Part shown: positions 54,005 through 61,550 of the stretch, piece after piece
Layout: every line of letters starts with the position of its first letter
Numbering within the stretch: position 1 is the stretch's first letter
Origin: Nocardia sp. XZ_19_385
GTDB lineage: Bacteria > Actinomycetota > Actinomycetes > Mycobacteriales > Mycobacteriaceae
Assembly: GCF_015355755.1 (NCBI RefSeq)
Contig: NZ_JACVEE010000003.1
Span: 682,001 to 746,000 of the forward strand
Direction of reading: 5' to 3'
DNA: 64,000 nt
The notes under the pieces: model-generated
Databases searched by the model: none
What the model was told of the DNA's origin: nothing
The model's input: the letters and a program-made list of their open reading frames with translations, nothing else
Position numbers and translations under genes: made by a program

Positions 54005-55822
54005 CTAGTTTGCTCCGTGGTTGCGGCGGGCGGGAGAGCCCTGGGGGCGACCGGCGCGTCGGCGGGCGTTTCCGGGCGTGTCAGTGCCGCCCGCGCGCGT
54101 CGCGCGACCGGTGGAGGCACCGGCGGAACGGGTGTGTGCGCCTGTGGATTTGGGTGCGGTGGCGGTGCGAGCTCCGGCCGAGTTGCCCGTGCCCTCACCA
54201 CGAGTGGGAGCGCCGGCACCGCGAGCAGGAGCAGTAGCGCTACGGCCCGATCCTGCGGTGCGACCGGACGGTCCTGCGGCGCCACGGCCTGAGCCGCTTG
54301 CACTTTCGCGACCCGAGCCCGCCGCGGAACGGCCCGAGCCCGCCGCGGAACGGCCGGAACTCGCCGCCGAAGGGCCGGAGCCCACTGCCGAACGACCGGA
54401 GCCCGCTGCCGATCGACCGGAGCCCGCTGCCGAACGGCTGGAGCCTGCTGCCGAACGACCGGAACTCGCCGCGGAACGACCGGAACCCGCTGCGGCACGG
54501 CCGGATCCACCCGAACGCTCCGCCCCACCGTCGGCACGGCGGGGACGCCCACCTCCGGCGGTACGGCGGCCGCCGCCCTGGGGTGCGCTCGCTGCGGGCG
54601 CGTGCACCGGTGCGATCGACACGCCCGAAGGCTGCTTGGCGCCGGTGATTTCGATCAGCTTGCGGTCGCCCGGGCGCACGTTGACGCCGACGACGTCGAC
54701 GCCCGCCTTGCGGGTCATCTTCTCCACCTCGGCGCGCTCGTCGTTGGTGACCAGCGTGACGACGACGCCGTCCTCGCCGGCGCGGGCGGTGCGGCCGGCG
54801 CGGTGCAGGTACGCCTTGGACTCGGCGGGCGGATCCACGTGCACGACAAGGGAAATGCCGTCGATGTGGATGCCGCGGGCGGCGACGTCGGTGACGACCA
54901 GCACGGGGGTGGTGCCGTCGGCGAACGCGGCCAGGGTGCGTTCGCGGTTGTTCTGGGCCTTGCCGCCGTGCATGGCGCCGGCGTTGACGCCCGCGCCGCG
55001 CAGCTGCTTGGCGAGGCGGTCGGCGCCGTGCTTGGTGCGCACGAACATGATGGTCAGGCCGTCGCGGGCGGCGATCTCGGTGGCCACGGCGCGCTTGTCG
55101 AACTTGTCGCGCACGAACAGCAGGTGATGCGACATGGTCGAGACCGAGGCCGACGGCGGCGCGGTGGAATGGGTGACGGGGGAGTGCAGGTACTTCTTGA
55201 CGAGCTTGTCGACGTCACCGTCGAGAGTGGCCGAGAACAGCAGGCGCTGACCGTCTTTCGGCGTCCGGTCGAGCAGCTTGGTGACCTGCGGCAGGAAGCC
55301 CATATCGGCCATGTGGTCGGCCTCGTCGAGCGCGGTGATGCGCACGTCGGACAGATCCGCGGAGCGCTGCTTGATCAGATCTTCGAGGCGGCCGGGGGTG
55401 GCGATGAGCAGGTCGACGCCGCGCGCGAGCCGGTCGGCCTGGCGCTTGATCGGCGCGCCGCCGACGACGGAGGCGACCCGCAGGCCCAGGGAGAGCGCGA
55501 GCTCGTCCAGGGCGCGTTCGATCTGGGTGGCGAGTTCGCGGGTGGGAACCAGCACGAGCCCGCGCGGGCGGCCGGGCTTGGCGCCGGCATTGTTGGCCAG
55601 GGTGACCAGCATCGGCAGGCCGAAAGCGAGGGTCTTGCCGGAGCCGGTGGGCCCGCGGCCGAGAACGTCCTTGCCGGCCAGCGCATCGCGGCAGGTGGCG
55701 GCTTGGATCGGGAAGGGTGCGTCGATGCCGTTGCGGCGCAACGTCTGGACAAGGACGGCGGGTAAACCCAGCTCCGCGAAGGTCACGGCCGGGGCCGTGG
55801 TGGCAGGAGTCGAGGGGGTCAA
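54005..55822 (-). CDS. DEAD-box RNA helicase with a heptad-repeat basic tail
   Basis: The roughly 605-residue protein has the full DEAD-box set: Q-motif (FPIQAATCRDALAG), motif I TGSGKT, PTRELA, TPGRLEDL, the Walker B box written DEAD, SAT, and in domain 2 the TDVAARGIHID and HRAGRTARAG motifs. After residue about 400 the tail is Gly/Ser/Arg/Ala-rich, with nine SGRSAAG heptads followed by RGG-like runs, probably an RNA-binding disordered tail. The TTG at 55822 has GAAAGG upstream and was preferred; a GTG 54 bases earlier is possible. RhlE-like and presumably cold-stress or ribosome related. Confidence 0.9.
   Translation of the reverse strand: MTPSTPATTAPAVTFAELGLPAVLVQTLRRNGIDAPFPIQAATCRDALAGKDVLGRGPTGSGKTLAFGLPMLVTLANNAGAKPGRPRGLVLVPTRELATQIERALDELALSLGLRVASVVGGAPIKRQADRLARGVDLLIATPGRLEDLIKQRSADLSDVRITALDEADHMADMGFLPQVTKLLDRTPKDGQRLLFSATLDGDVDKLVKKYLHSPVTHSTAPPSASVSTMSHHLLFVRDKFDKRAVATEIAARDGLTIMFVRTKHGADRLAKQLRGAGVNAGAMHGGKAQNNRERTLAAFADGTTPVLVVTDVAARGIHIDGISLVVHVDPPAESKAYLHRAGRTARAGEDGVVVTLVTNDERAEVEKMTRKAGVDVVGVNVRPGDRKLIEITGAKQPSGVSIAPVHAPAASAPQGGGRRTAGGGRPRRADGGAERSGGSGRAAAGSGRSAASSGRSAAGSSRSAAGSGRSAAGSGRSAVGSGPSAASSGRSAAGSGRSAAGSGRESASGSGRGAAGPSGRTAGSGRSATAPARGAGAPTRGEGTGNSAGARTATAPKSTGAHTRSAGASTGRATRAGGTDTPGNARRRAGRPQGSPARRNHGAN
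54312..54500. repeat. 21-bp tandem repeat in the helicase tail (nine units)
   Basis: Nine 21-bp units such as CCGGAGCCCGCTGCCGAACGG encode SGRSAAG-like heptads on the minus strand. Units differ by point changes, so the array is old, but the period is exact and in frame. Confidence 0.9.
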
Positions 55823-55983
55823 GTGGTGCCTTTCGTGTTCAGCGCGCAACTCGCACTGTGCGGAGTCGGTGAACACGGGTCGGGGTTCACCGCACGGTGC
55901 GCCGTTTTCGGGGCACTCGTGGTCGATAGCGAAGATCGGGTTCGGGCGGCGGTACCGGGGCCGGCCGAACGTGGAGAGCCGTG

Positions 55984-56922
55984 TCAGCTGGAGAAAAGCC
56001 GACCGATCTCGACCAGCCAGGGTACCGCGACAGCGAGCGTCGGCACCACCAGAATCGCGGCGGAGCCCAGGTAGGCGGCCGAGGCGAGACGGAGATCACC
56101 GATCTGTCCACTCAAGCGCTGGATCCGGATGAGTGTGGTGGGCCCGCCCGCGGCGAGCGCGCCCTGCGGTGCGGTGGACTTGGCGCACGCGACGAGCGCG
56201 CGGGCCAGCGGCTTGGGCCCGGTGACCTTGACAGCGGAGTCGTCGGCAAGCAGCTCGATGAGCAATTTGACCGAACCGAGCGCAGCTTTGGAGCGCACCA
56301 CCCGCGGGAACGCTTCGTGCACGGCGGTGAACGCCTCGAGCACGAGGTCGTGCCGGGCCCGCAGATGCGAACGCTCGTGGCTCACGATCGCGGTGACCTC
56401 GGCATCATCGAGGCTGGTCAGCGTGCCTTCGCTGAGTACCACGCGCTGCCGCAAACCGGGCAGGCAGTAGGCGATGGGTTCGGTCGCGGCGAGCACCCGG
56501 ATGTCGGCGGCGCGCCGGTGCGGCCCGCTCTGATCGAGCAGGTCGACCAGCATGCGATGCCGGTTGCGCCGCCGCCGGGTATGCACGCCCACTCGAATAA
56601 CCGAGAAGATGAGCCGCGCGCCGACCAGCAGCGTGAGCGCGAAGACCGTGACGTAGGCCAGCCACAACGGTAGCCCGAGCGCGTCGATCTCCCCGGTGGG
56701 CGAGGTGGTCGGCCGTCCGTCGGGTCCGGGTACCAGCAGTTCGGAGGCGATGGCCAAGCCGGAACCGAACGCGGAGAGTACGGCGGCCAGCGCGATGGCC
56801 TGCCACAACACGAGCGCCGCGCGTGGAACCCGGTAGGGCCAGGTCGAGCGACTCAGCAGAGCTGGAGCAGGCCCCGCGAGAAGCAATGCGAGTCCGGCGA
56901 ATACCGGCGCGGTTGCGTTCAT
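55984..56922 (-). CDS. M56 family metallopeptidase (BlaR1/MecR1-like)
   Basis: The 312-residue protein has four hydrophobic segments and the zinc peptidase motif HERSH (VSHERSHLRARHDLV) near residue 184, with PGLRQRVVLSEG just before it. It lacks the extracellular penicillin-binding sensor domain of BlaR1, as do the actinobacterial M56 proteins. It lies 41 bp downstream of blaI on the same strand and corresponds to Rv1845c. It probably controls BlaI by proteolysis in response to cell-envelope or respiratory stress. Confidence 0.9.
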   Translation of the reverse strand: MNATAPVFAGLALLLAGPAPALLSRSTWPYRVPRAALVLWQAIALAAVLSAFGSGLAIASELLVPGPDGRPTTSPTGEIDALGLPLWLAYVTVFALTLLVGARLIFSVIRVGVHTRRRRNRHRMLVDLLDQSGPHRRAADIRVLAATEPIAYCLPGLRQRVVLSEGTLTSLDDAEVTAIVSHERSHLRARHDLVLEAFTAVHEAFPRVVRSKAALGSVKLLIELLADDSAVKVTGPKPLARALVACAKSTAPQGALAAGGPTTLIRIQRLSGQIGDLRLASAAYLGSAAILVVPTLAVAVPWLVEIGRLFSS

Positions 56923-56963
56923 CGACTCAGCTCACTGCGTTGTGGGGCCTGGACGCGAGGAGT

Positions 56964-57341
56964 CTACTTCCCCTCGTTGTCTTCGAGCTTAGCGAGTGCT
57001 TCACGCAGGGCGTCGGCTTCGTCACGTCCGACCTGCTCAACGAAGTGCACGAGTGCTGCTGCGCGGCTGCCCTTTTCCTCGGCCTGCTGCAGCGCGTCGA
57101 ACATCAGGCTCGCCACGAGCTCGTCGCGGGTGTGCACCGGGGCGTACCGATGGGCCCGGTCGTCGCGGCGCTGAACCACCAGATTCTTCTTCGCCAGACG
57201 CTGCAGCACCGTCATGATCGTGGTGTAGGCGAGCTCACGACGTGCGGCCAATGCCTCGTGCACCTGCCGTACCGTTTGCGGTTCGTCGCTGGACCACAGC
57301 TGGTCCATGACCGCTTTCTCGAGTTCACCAAGTCCTGCCAT
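56964..57341 (-). CDS. blaI: BlaI/MecI/CopY family transcriptional repressor
   Basis: The 125-residue winged-helix protein has the family pattern: LGELEKAVMDQLWSSDEPQT, VHEALAARRELAYTTIMTVLQRLAKKNLV as the recognition region, then the basic RDDRAHRYAPV wing and a C-terminal dimerisation helix. It matches Rv1846c in place and size. Homologues repress the beta-lactamase and its own M56 partner. A dyad resembling a BlaI site lies 35-51 bp upstream. Confidence 0.92.
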   Translation of the reverse strand: MAGLGELEKAVMDQLWSSDEPQTVRQVHEALAARRELAYTTIMTVLQRLAKKNLVVQRRDDRAHRYAPVHTRDELVASLMFDALQQAEEKGSRAAALVHFVEQVGRDEADALREALAKLEDNEGK

Positions 57342-57375
57342 CCCACAAGTTTACGGACTCAACGACACAATTGCG

Positions 57376-57392
57376 TACTACACGATGTCGTA
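57376..57392 (-). promoter_or_regulatory. candidate BlaI operator upstream of blaI
   Basis: TACTAC-ACGAT-GTCGTA is an imperfect dyad: its half-sites are complementary at five of six positions. It lies 35 bp upstream of the blaI start in an AT-rich segment, where autoregulation would be expected. Mycobacterial BlaI is known to bind TAC-rich palindromes; whether this one is bound is inference. Confidence 0.5.
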
Positions 57393-57440
57393 ACTGCCTG
57401 ATTGCTGTGTGGGATTCGTCATAGCCGGAGCAAGACTGTA

Positions 57441-58268
57441 TTACTTAGTGGTCGTGGACGCCAAAACATGGCGGGTACCGATCGGCACGATCATCGGGCG
57501 CCCGGAGACCGGATCCTCGAGCACCGTCGCGCTGAGCCCGAACACCTCCCGCAACAACTCGGCACTGATGATGTCGGCGGGCGGGCCCTGCGCGATGATC
57601 TGCCCCGACCGCATGACGATCAACTGATCGCTGTAGCGGATGGCCAGATTCAGGTCGTGCAGCACCATCACCACGGTGCGGCCCATGTCGTCGTGCAGGC
57701 GGTCGACCAGATCGAGCACTTCGATCGAGTGCGCGAGGTCGAGGTAGGTGGTCGGCTCGTCGAGCAACAGGATGTCGGTGCCCTGCGCCAGCGCCATCGA
57801 GATCCAGGCCCGCTGGCGCTGACCGCCGGAGAGTTCGTCGAGCGGCCGGTCGGCGAGATCGGCGATGCCGGTCTGTTCGAGCGCGAGCAGCACCTCGGCC
57901 TCGTCGGTCGCCGACCACTGCCGGATCCAGGACTGATGCGGATGCCGGCCGCGGGCCACGAGATCGCCGACGGTCAGGCCCTCGGGCGCGACCGGGGTCT
58001 GCGGCAGCATGCCGACGACGCGCGCCACATCCTTGGTCTTCATCGACGAGATCGCCTTGCCGTCCAGCACGACCCGGCCCTGATGCGGCTTGAGCAGCCG
58101 GCCCAGCGAGCGCAGCAGCGTCGACTTGCCGCAGCCGTTGGGCCCGATGACGGTGGTGACGACGGCGGGGGCGATCTCGAGGGTGAGCCCGTCGACGATG
58201 ACGCTGTCGCCATAGCCGAGGGTGACATCCTCGGCGGCTAGTCGGTGAGCGGCGTTCGCGGTGGTCAT
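57441..58268 (-). CDS. iron-siderophore ABC transporter ATP-binding protein (FecE/FepC-like)
   Basis: The 275-residue ATPase has Walker A GPNGCGKST near residue 43, the signature LSGGQRQR, Walker B ILLLDEPTTYLD and the switch His in VLHDLNLA. TTYLDLAHSIEVL is typical for siderophore and cobalamin importers. The ATG at 58268 overlaps the stop of the permease gene (ATGA). It ends the three-gene fecCDE-like operon; no substrate-binding protein gene is in this window. Confidence 0.92.
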   Translation of the reverse strand: MTTANAAHRLAAEDVTLGYGDSVIVDGLTLEIAPAVVTTVIGPNGCGKSTLLRSLGRLLKPHQGRVVLDGKAISSMKTKDVARVVGMLPQTPVAPEGLTVGDLVARGRHPHQSWIRQWSATDEAEVLLALEQTGIADLADRPLDELSGGQRQRAWISMALAQGTDILLLDEPTTYLDLAHSIEVLDLVDRLHDDMGRTVVMVLHDLNLAIRYSDQLIVMRSGQIIAQGPPADIISAELLREVFGLSATVLEDPVSGRPMIVPIGTRHVLASTTTK

Positions 58269-59518
58269 GACAGGGTCGCCTTCCGGTTCATACGCACGAG
58301 CAGATACAACAGGAACGGTCCACCACAGGCAGCGGTGACGATGCCGGCGGGCAGATCGACGGGAAACAGCGTCCGGGCCGCCACATCCGCGCCCACCACA
58401 CCGATGGCGCCGACGAGCGCCGAGCCGATGAGCGGTTCGCCGGGAGTACGTAACAGGCGCCGCGCGATCTGCGGGGCGGCCAGCGCCACGAACGCGATCG
58501 GCCCGACCGCGGCGGTCGCCACCGAGGCCGCGACCACGGCCGCACCGATCAGCAGCGCCTGCTGGGATTGGATCCGCACACCGAGCATCCGGGTGGTCTC
58601 GGTGCCGAGCCGCAGCGCCGCCAAGGTACGGGCCGAAACTACCGCCACCACAACAACAAGCGCCAGCGCGAGCGCGGTCGGCACCAGCTTCGCCTTGTCG
58701 ACGGCGTTGAGCGACCCGGTCAGCCACTGCTGCGCCCGCATCGCGTCCAGCAGGGACGCGCGGGCCACCAGCCAGCTCAGTGCGGCGACCATGACCGCGT
58801 TCACGCCGATGCCGATGAGCACCAGCCGCAAACCGGTGGCGCCACTTTCGCCGGTGCGACTGCGTCCCCAGGCGAGCAGATAGATCACCGCCGCGGTGAG
58901 CAGACCGCAGACGAGCGCCGCCAGCGGCGCACCGACGGTGGCCGCGAAACCCGTTGTCGCGCCGGTCCCCACGATCACGGCGACCGCACCGACACTTGCC
59001 CCGGTGGTGATACCGAGCATGTCCGGGCTGGCCAGCGGATTATGCAGAATCGATTGCGTGATCGCGCCCGAAATCCCCAGCGCCGCCCCGACGAGCACCG
59101 CGGTGAGCGCGCGCGGCAGACGCGAATCCAAGATGATGAACCGCTGCGAACGCGTTCCGCCGCCGGTGAGCACGTCCAGCACCCGGCTCAGCGGGATCTG
59201 CGAATCACCTTGCGCCACATCCCAGCAGAACGCGGCAAACAGCACGACCGCCAAGATCACGACGATCAGGACCATCCCCGGCCGCCACACCAGCGACATC
59301 GGGCCCAGGCGCATCGCGGGCCGAACCCGTTCCAGAGTCGCGCCGTCTACCCGCCCGATCTTCCCGCCATCCCGCTTGATCTTCCCGCGATCCCGCTTGA
59401 TCTCCGCGCGATCCCGCTTGATCTCCGCGCGATCCCGCTTGATCTCCGCGCGATCCCGCCGGATCTCCCCGTCACCCCGGCGAACGCCGGGATCCACGCC
59501 TACACGTGAATCGCTCAC
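58265..59518 (-). CDS. FecCD-type iron-siderophore permease 2 with a repetitive N-terminal extension
   Basis: The BtuC/FecCD membrane domain (VFAAF-type first helix at about residue 75; LPRALTAVLVGAALGISGAITQSILHNPLASPDMLG; GAIGVVGADVAARTLF) starts only near residue 69. The GTG at 59518 overlaps the upstream permease stop as GTGA, so the extension is translated. It consists of a short piece with a REP-like palindrome, then five heptads of the EIKRDRA type. Such a charged heptad tail is not usual for this family. Alternatively translation could begin at the Met at 59314. Confidence 0.85.
   Translation of the reverse strand: MSDSRVGVDPGVRRGDGEIRRDRAEIKRDRAEIKRDRAEIKRDRGKIKRDGGKIGRVDGATLERVRPAMRLGPMSLVWRPGMVLIVVILAVVLFAAFCWDVAQGDSQIPLSRVLDVLTGGGTRSQRFIILDSRLPRALTAVLVGAALGISGAITQSILHNPLASPDMLGITTGASVGAVAVIVGTGATTGFAATVGAPLAALVCGLLTAAVIYLLAWGRSRTGESGATGLRLVLIGIGVNAVMVAALSWLVARASLLDAMRAQQWLTGSLNAVDKAKLVPTALALALVVVVAVVSARTLAALRLGTETTRMLGVRIQSQQALLIGAAVVAASVATAAVGPIAFVALAAPQIARRLLRTPGEPLIGSALVGAIGVVGADVAARTLFPVDLPAGIVTAACGGPFLLYLLVRMNRKATLS
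59357..59473. repeat. 21-bp tandem repeat in the permease N terminus
   Basis: Units begin at 59357, 59378, 59399, 59420 and 59441, with a partial sixth at 59462. The consensus is GATCTCCGCGCGATCCCGCTT. Three central units are perfect. Read on the minus strand they encode EIKRDRA heptads. Confidence 0.92.
59471..59500. repeat. REP-like short palindrome
   Basis: The segment reads GTCACCCCGGCGAACGCCGG then GATCCACGCC. Its core stem is CCCGGCG/CGCCGGG at 59476-59482 and 59485-59491 with an AA loop. From memory, near-identical palindromes are scattered in many high-GC genomes. Here it sits inside the 5' end of a coding region, directly next to the 21-bp array. Confidence 0.6.
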
Positions 59519-60561
59519 AGGCTCACCAACTTCCGCCGGCGCACATACGCGATGAAGAATGGTGCCCCGATAGCCGCGAGCATAACGCCGACCTGGAGCT
59601 CGCCCGGCCGGTTGACGACCCGCCCCGCGGTATCGGCGACCAGTAACAACAGCCCGCCGAACAGCCCGGAATAAGGAATCAGCCAGCGGAAATCTGGCCC
59701 GGTGACCATGCGCGCGAGATGCGGCACGACCAGCCCGAGGAAGATGATCGGCCCCACCGCGGCAGTAGCCGCGCCACACAGCAACACGACCGCCGTGAGC
59801 CCCAGCGCCCGGCTGCGCCCGATGTGCACGCCGAGCCCGCGCGCCACCTCGTCACCGAGGGTCAGCAGATTCAGCCCCGGCCCGGCGGCGACCGCCAGCA
59901 CCAACCCGATCACCAGGAACGGCAGCACCTGCCAGAACACCTGGGCATCGCGCCCGGCGACATCGCCGACCACCCAGAATCGGTAGGTGTCCAGCGCCGC
60001 GGGATCCAGCAGCACAACGGCATTCGTCATGGCCTGCAGGAACGCCGCCACGGCCGCTCCGGCCAGCACCAGGCTGAGCGGACCGGCCTTGCCGCCGCCC
60101 AGGGACGCCGCCCCGAAGACCACCAGGCCGGCGAGCAGCGCCCCCGCGAACGCGAACGCGATGTACTGCTGCGGAGCGGTGAAGCTGAACACGTAGATGC
60201 TCAGCGCTGCGAGAAAGGCCGCGCCCGAGTTCAATCCGAGCAACCCCGCGTCGGAGAGCGGATTACGGGTGTAACCCTGGATCAGCGCGCCGGTGATGCC
60301 CAGCGCCATTCCACAGACCAGCGCGAGCGCGGTGCGGGGCAGCCGGAGTTCGCGCACGATCTCTTCCGCCGTCGACTGAGCCGGGCACTGGAACGGCCCG
60401 CCCGCGCAGGTCAACGCGTTGTGCAGAGCGTCGTAAACCGCAGCGGGGGACAGCGACCGGGTCCCGATGGCAACGCTCGCGAGCACCGCGATGCAGAGCA
60501 GCGCGGCGCTGAGGAGAAGTCCGATAAGGCGACGTCGCCTGATCGTGCCAAGGGCTGTCAC
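59515..60561 (-). CDS. FecCD-type iron-siderophore permease 1
   Basis: The 348-residue permease has nine to ten hydrophobic segments and the family motifs LRLPRTALALVCGMALGITG, GALIQGYTRNPLSDAGLLGLNSGAAF, and GLVVPHLARMVTGPDFRWLIP with the conserved VPHLAR of FecCD. The GTG start at 60561 lies 38 bp from an IdeR/DtxR-type iron box, so iron-dependent repression is expected. It is the first gene of the importer operon. Confidence 0.93.
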   Translation of the reverse strand: MTALGTIRRRRLIGLLLSAALLCIAVLASVAIGTRSLSPAAVYDALHNALTCAGGPFQCPAQSTAEEIVRELRLPRTALALVCGMALGITGALIQGYTRNPLSDAGLLGLNSGAAFLAALSIYVFSFTAPQQYIAFAFAGALLAGLVVFGAASLGGGKAGPLSLVLAGAAVAAFLQAMTNAVVLLDPAALDTYRFWVVGDVAGRDAQVFWQVLPFLVIGLVLAVAAGPGLNLLTLGDEVARGLGVHIGRSRALGLTAVVLLCGAATAAVGPIIFLGLVVPHLARMVTGPDFRWLIPYSGLFGGLLLLVADTAGRVVNRPGELQVGVMLAAIGAPFFIAYVRRRKLVSL

Positions 60562-60598
60562 TGGGTCGAACTTCTCCTGACTGATTCCACACTCACTC

Positions 60599-60628
60599 TT
60601 GCTAGGTCTGGTAAGGCTAACCTATGTT
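60599..60628. promoter_or_regulatory. IdeR/DtxR iron box with promoter between permease and iron-related gene
   Basis: TCTGGTAAGGCTAACCTAT at 60607-60625 matches 15 of 19 positions of the iron-box consensus TTAGGTTAGGCTAACCTAA. For the plus strand a -35 TTGCTA (60599-60604) and -10 TATGTT (60623-60628) are 18 bp apart with the box between and over them, so bound repressor would block initiation. The minus-strand importer operon probably shares the site. Confidence 0.85.
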
Positions 60629-60668
60629 CGGTGTCGACCCACAACGGAGCCGACACCGAGGAGGTTCG

Positions 60669-61385
60669 ATGCTCGAGCCCATGACCATCCGTTCGCAGCA
60701 GCCGTTCGACCGCGCCTGCACCCGATTGCGCGCACTGCAACCGGAGCATCCGCGTGTCTACGCCGTTGCCGACATGGCTGATCAGGGCAAGCGGCGCTGG
60801 TGGCAGCTGTCCGCCGGGCTGGTCGAGGGCCGCATCGAGCTGATGTACCGGCGGCACGCCGCGGAGATGATCAGCGCCGACATCGCGGCGGAAGTCGTTG
60901 CGACAGCGTTGATTCACGCGGTGATCGGCCGGGTGAGCGCGCTGCTGATGGCCGAGGGCCGGGCCTGGGATCCGGGGCTGGAGAACCTCTGGATCCACAA
61001 CGACAACGACGGCGGCATCGACTGGGCGGGCTTGGTGGACACCACGATTCGCGTCCTGCCGGGCGATCGGCTGGCGGGCGAACCCGGCGTGGTGACCTTC
61101 CCGTGCGAGCAGGCGATGTACGTGTGGCTGGCGCATCGCTGTGCCTCCTCGCTGACGTTGATCCAGCACGCGCTGGGGCGGTGTACCGGTCTGGGTGCGC
61201 GCCGGTTCTGGGCGCTGGTCGGTGAATCCATTGTGGGGGCAAGCACTTACGTGCCCGAACTCGCCCGTACCAGCCCTGTCGAGGCGGCCCGGCACGGCCA
61301 GGGTCTGCTGATGGCGCTGGAGGAACGCGGGTTGCCGGTGCGGCGCAGCCCGTCCGTGGTTCCTGACGCTTGCCAACTTAGGTAA
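60669..61385 (+). CDS. iron-box-controlled protein, FhuF/IucA-C-terminal-like
   Basis: The 238-residue product begins at an ATG with GAGGAGG upstream, 44 bp from the iron box. Its layout (VYAVADMADQGKRRWWQL, LIHAVIGRVSALLMAEGRAWDP, LWALVGESIVGA-like helical end) resembles the ferric-siderophore reductase FhuF and the C-terminal domain of IucA/IucC proteins. The CCxnCxxC iron-sulphur ligands expected at the C terminus of FhuF are not present, so reductase activity is doubtful. It probably takes part in siderophore-iron release or handling beside the importer. Confidence 0.6.
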   Translation: MLEPMTIRSQQPFDRACTRLRALQPEHPRVYAVADMADQGKRRWWQLSAGLVEGRIELMYRRHAAEMISADIAAEVVATALIHAVIGRVSALLMAEGRAWDPGLENLWIHNDNDGGIDWAGLVDTTIRVLPGDRLAGEPGVVTFPCEQAMYVWLAHRCASSLTLIQHALGRCTGLGARRFWALVGESIVGASTYVPELARTSPVEAARHGQGLLMALEERGLPVRRSPSVVPDACQLR

Positions 61386-61399
61386 GCCTGACCTATACT
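61370..61399 (+). promoter_or_regulatory. second IdeR/DtxR iron box with promoter
   Basis: TTAGGTAAGCCTGACCTAT at 61378-61396 matches 15 of 19 iron-box positions. It is embedded in a good promoter: -35 TTGCCA at 61370-61375, 18-bp spacer, -10 TATACT at 61394-61399. The design is the same as at 60599. It overlaps the stop codon of the preceding gene and is followed within about 95 nt by a strong terminator hairpin, not by a start codon. Confidence 0.85.
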
Positions 61400-61405
61400 C
61401 GATTT

Positions 61406-61496
61406 CGGCGTTCGGATCGAGCGGGAGTCCCGAGGGCTGCGGTCGACTCCCCGTTCCTTGCCGCGGCGGGCTCCACCTTCGGGTGGTGCCCGCCGC
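61406..61496 (+). ncRNA. candidate iron-repressed sRNA, probable MrsI counterpart
   Basis: A transcript from the second iron-box promoter would start near 61406 and end at the terminator at 61463-61496, giving about 90 nt. It folds into a first stem GGGAGTC/GACTCCC (61423-61429 with 61445-61451) and the terminator stem. No open frame of any length fits. In M. tuberculosis the iron-responsive, IdeR-controlled sRNA MrsI (ncRv11846) lies between blaI (Rv1846c) and the hotdog gene Rv1847; here the same hotdog gene follows at 61551 and blaI is upstream. Position, regulation, size and terminator agree. Sequence identity to MrsI was not tested. Confidence 0.7.
61463..61496 (+). terminator. intrinsic terminator hairpin of the candidate sRNA
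   Basis: The stem GCGGCGGGC / GCCCGCCGC with a T-T mismatch continues as CCACC-TTCG-GGTGG, a stable UUCG-type tetraloop, over 34 nt. It is followed by TCTGTATCC, weakly U-rich. It stands between the iron-box promoter and the hotdog gene, which starts 55 bp later. Confidence 0.85.
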
Positions 61497-61550
61497 TCTG
61501 TATCCATGGGCGCCGCCGTGTCTCAAATGGCCGGGTTTAGGCTTTGCCGC

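Noticed and set aside
59471..59500. Insertion sequence end
   Set aside because: The palindrome is too short, has no partner repeat and no transposase or target duplication was seen. A REP-like element fits better.
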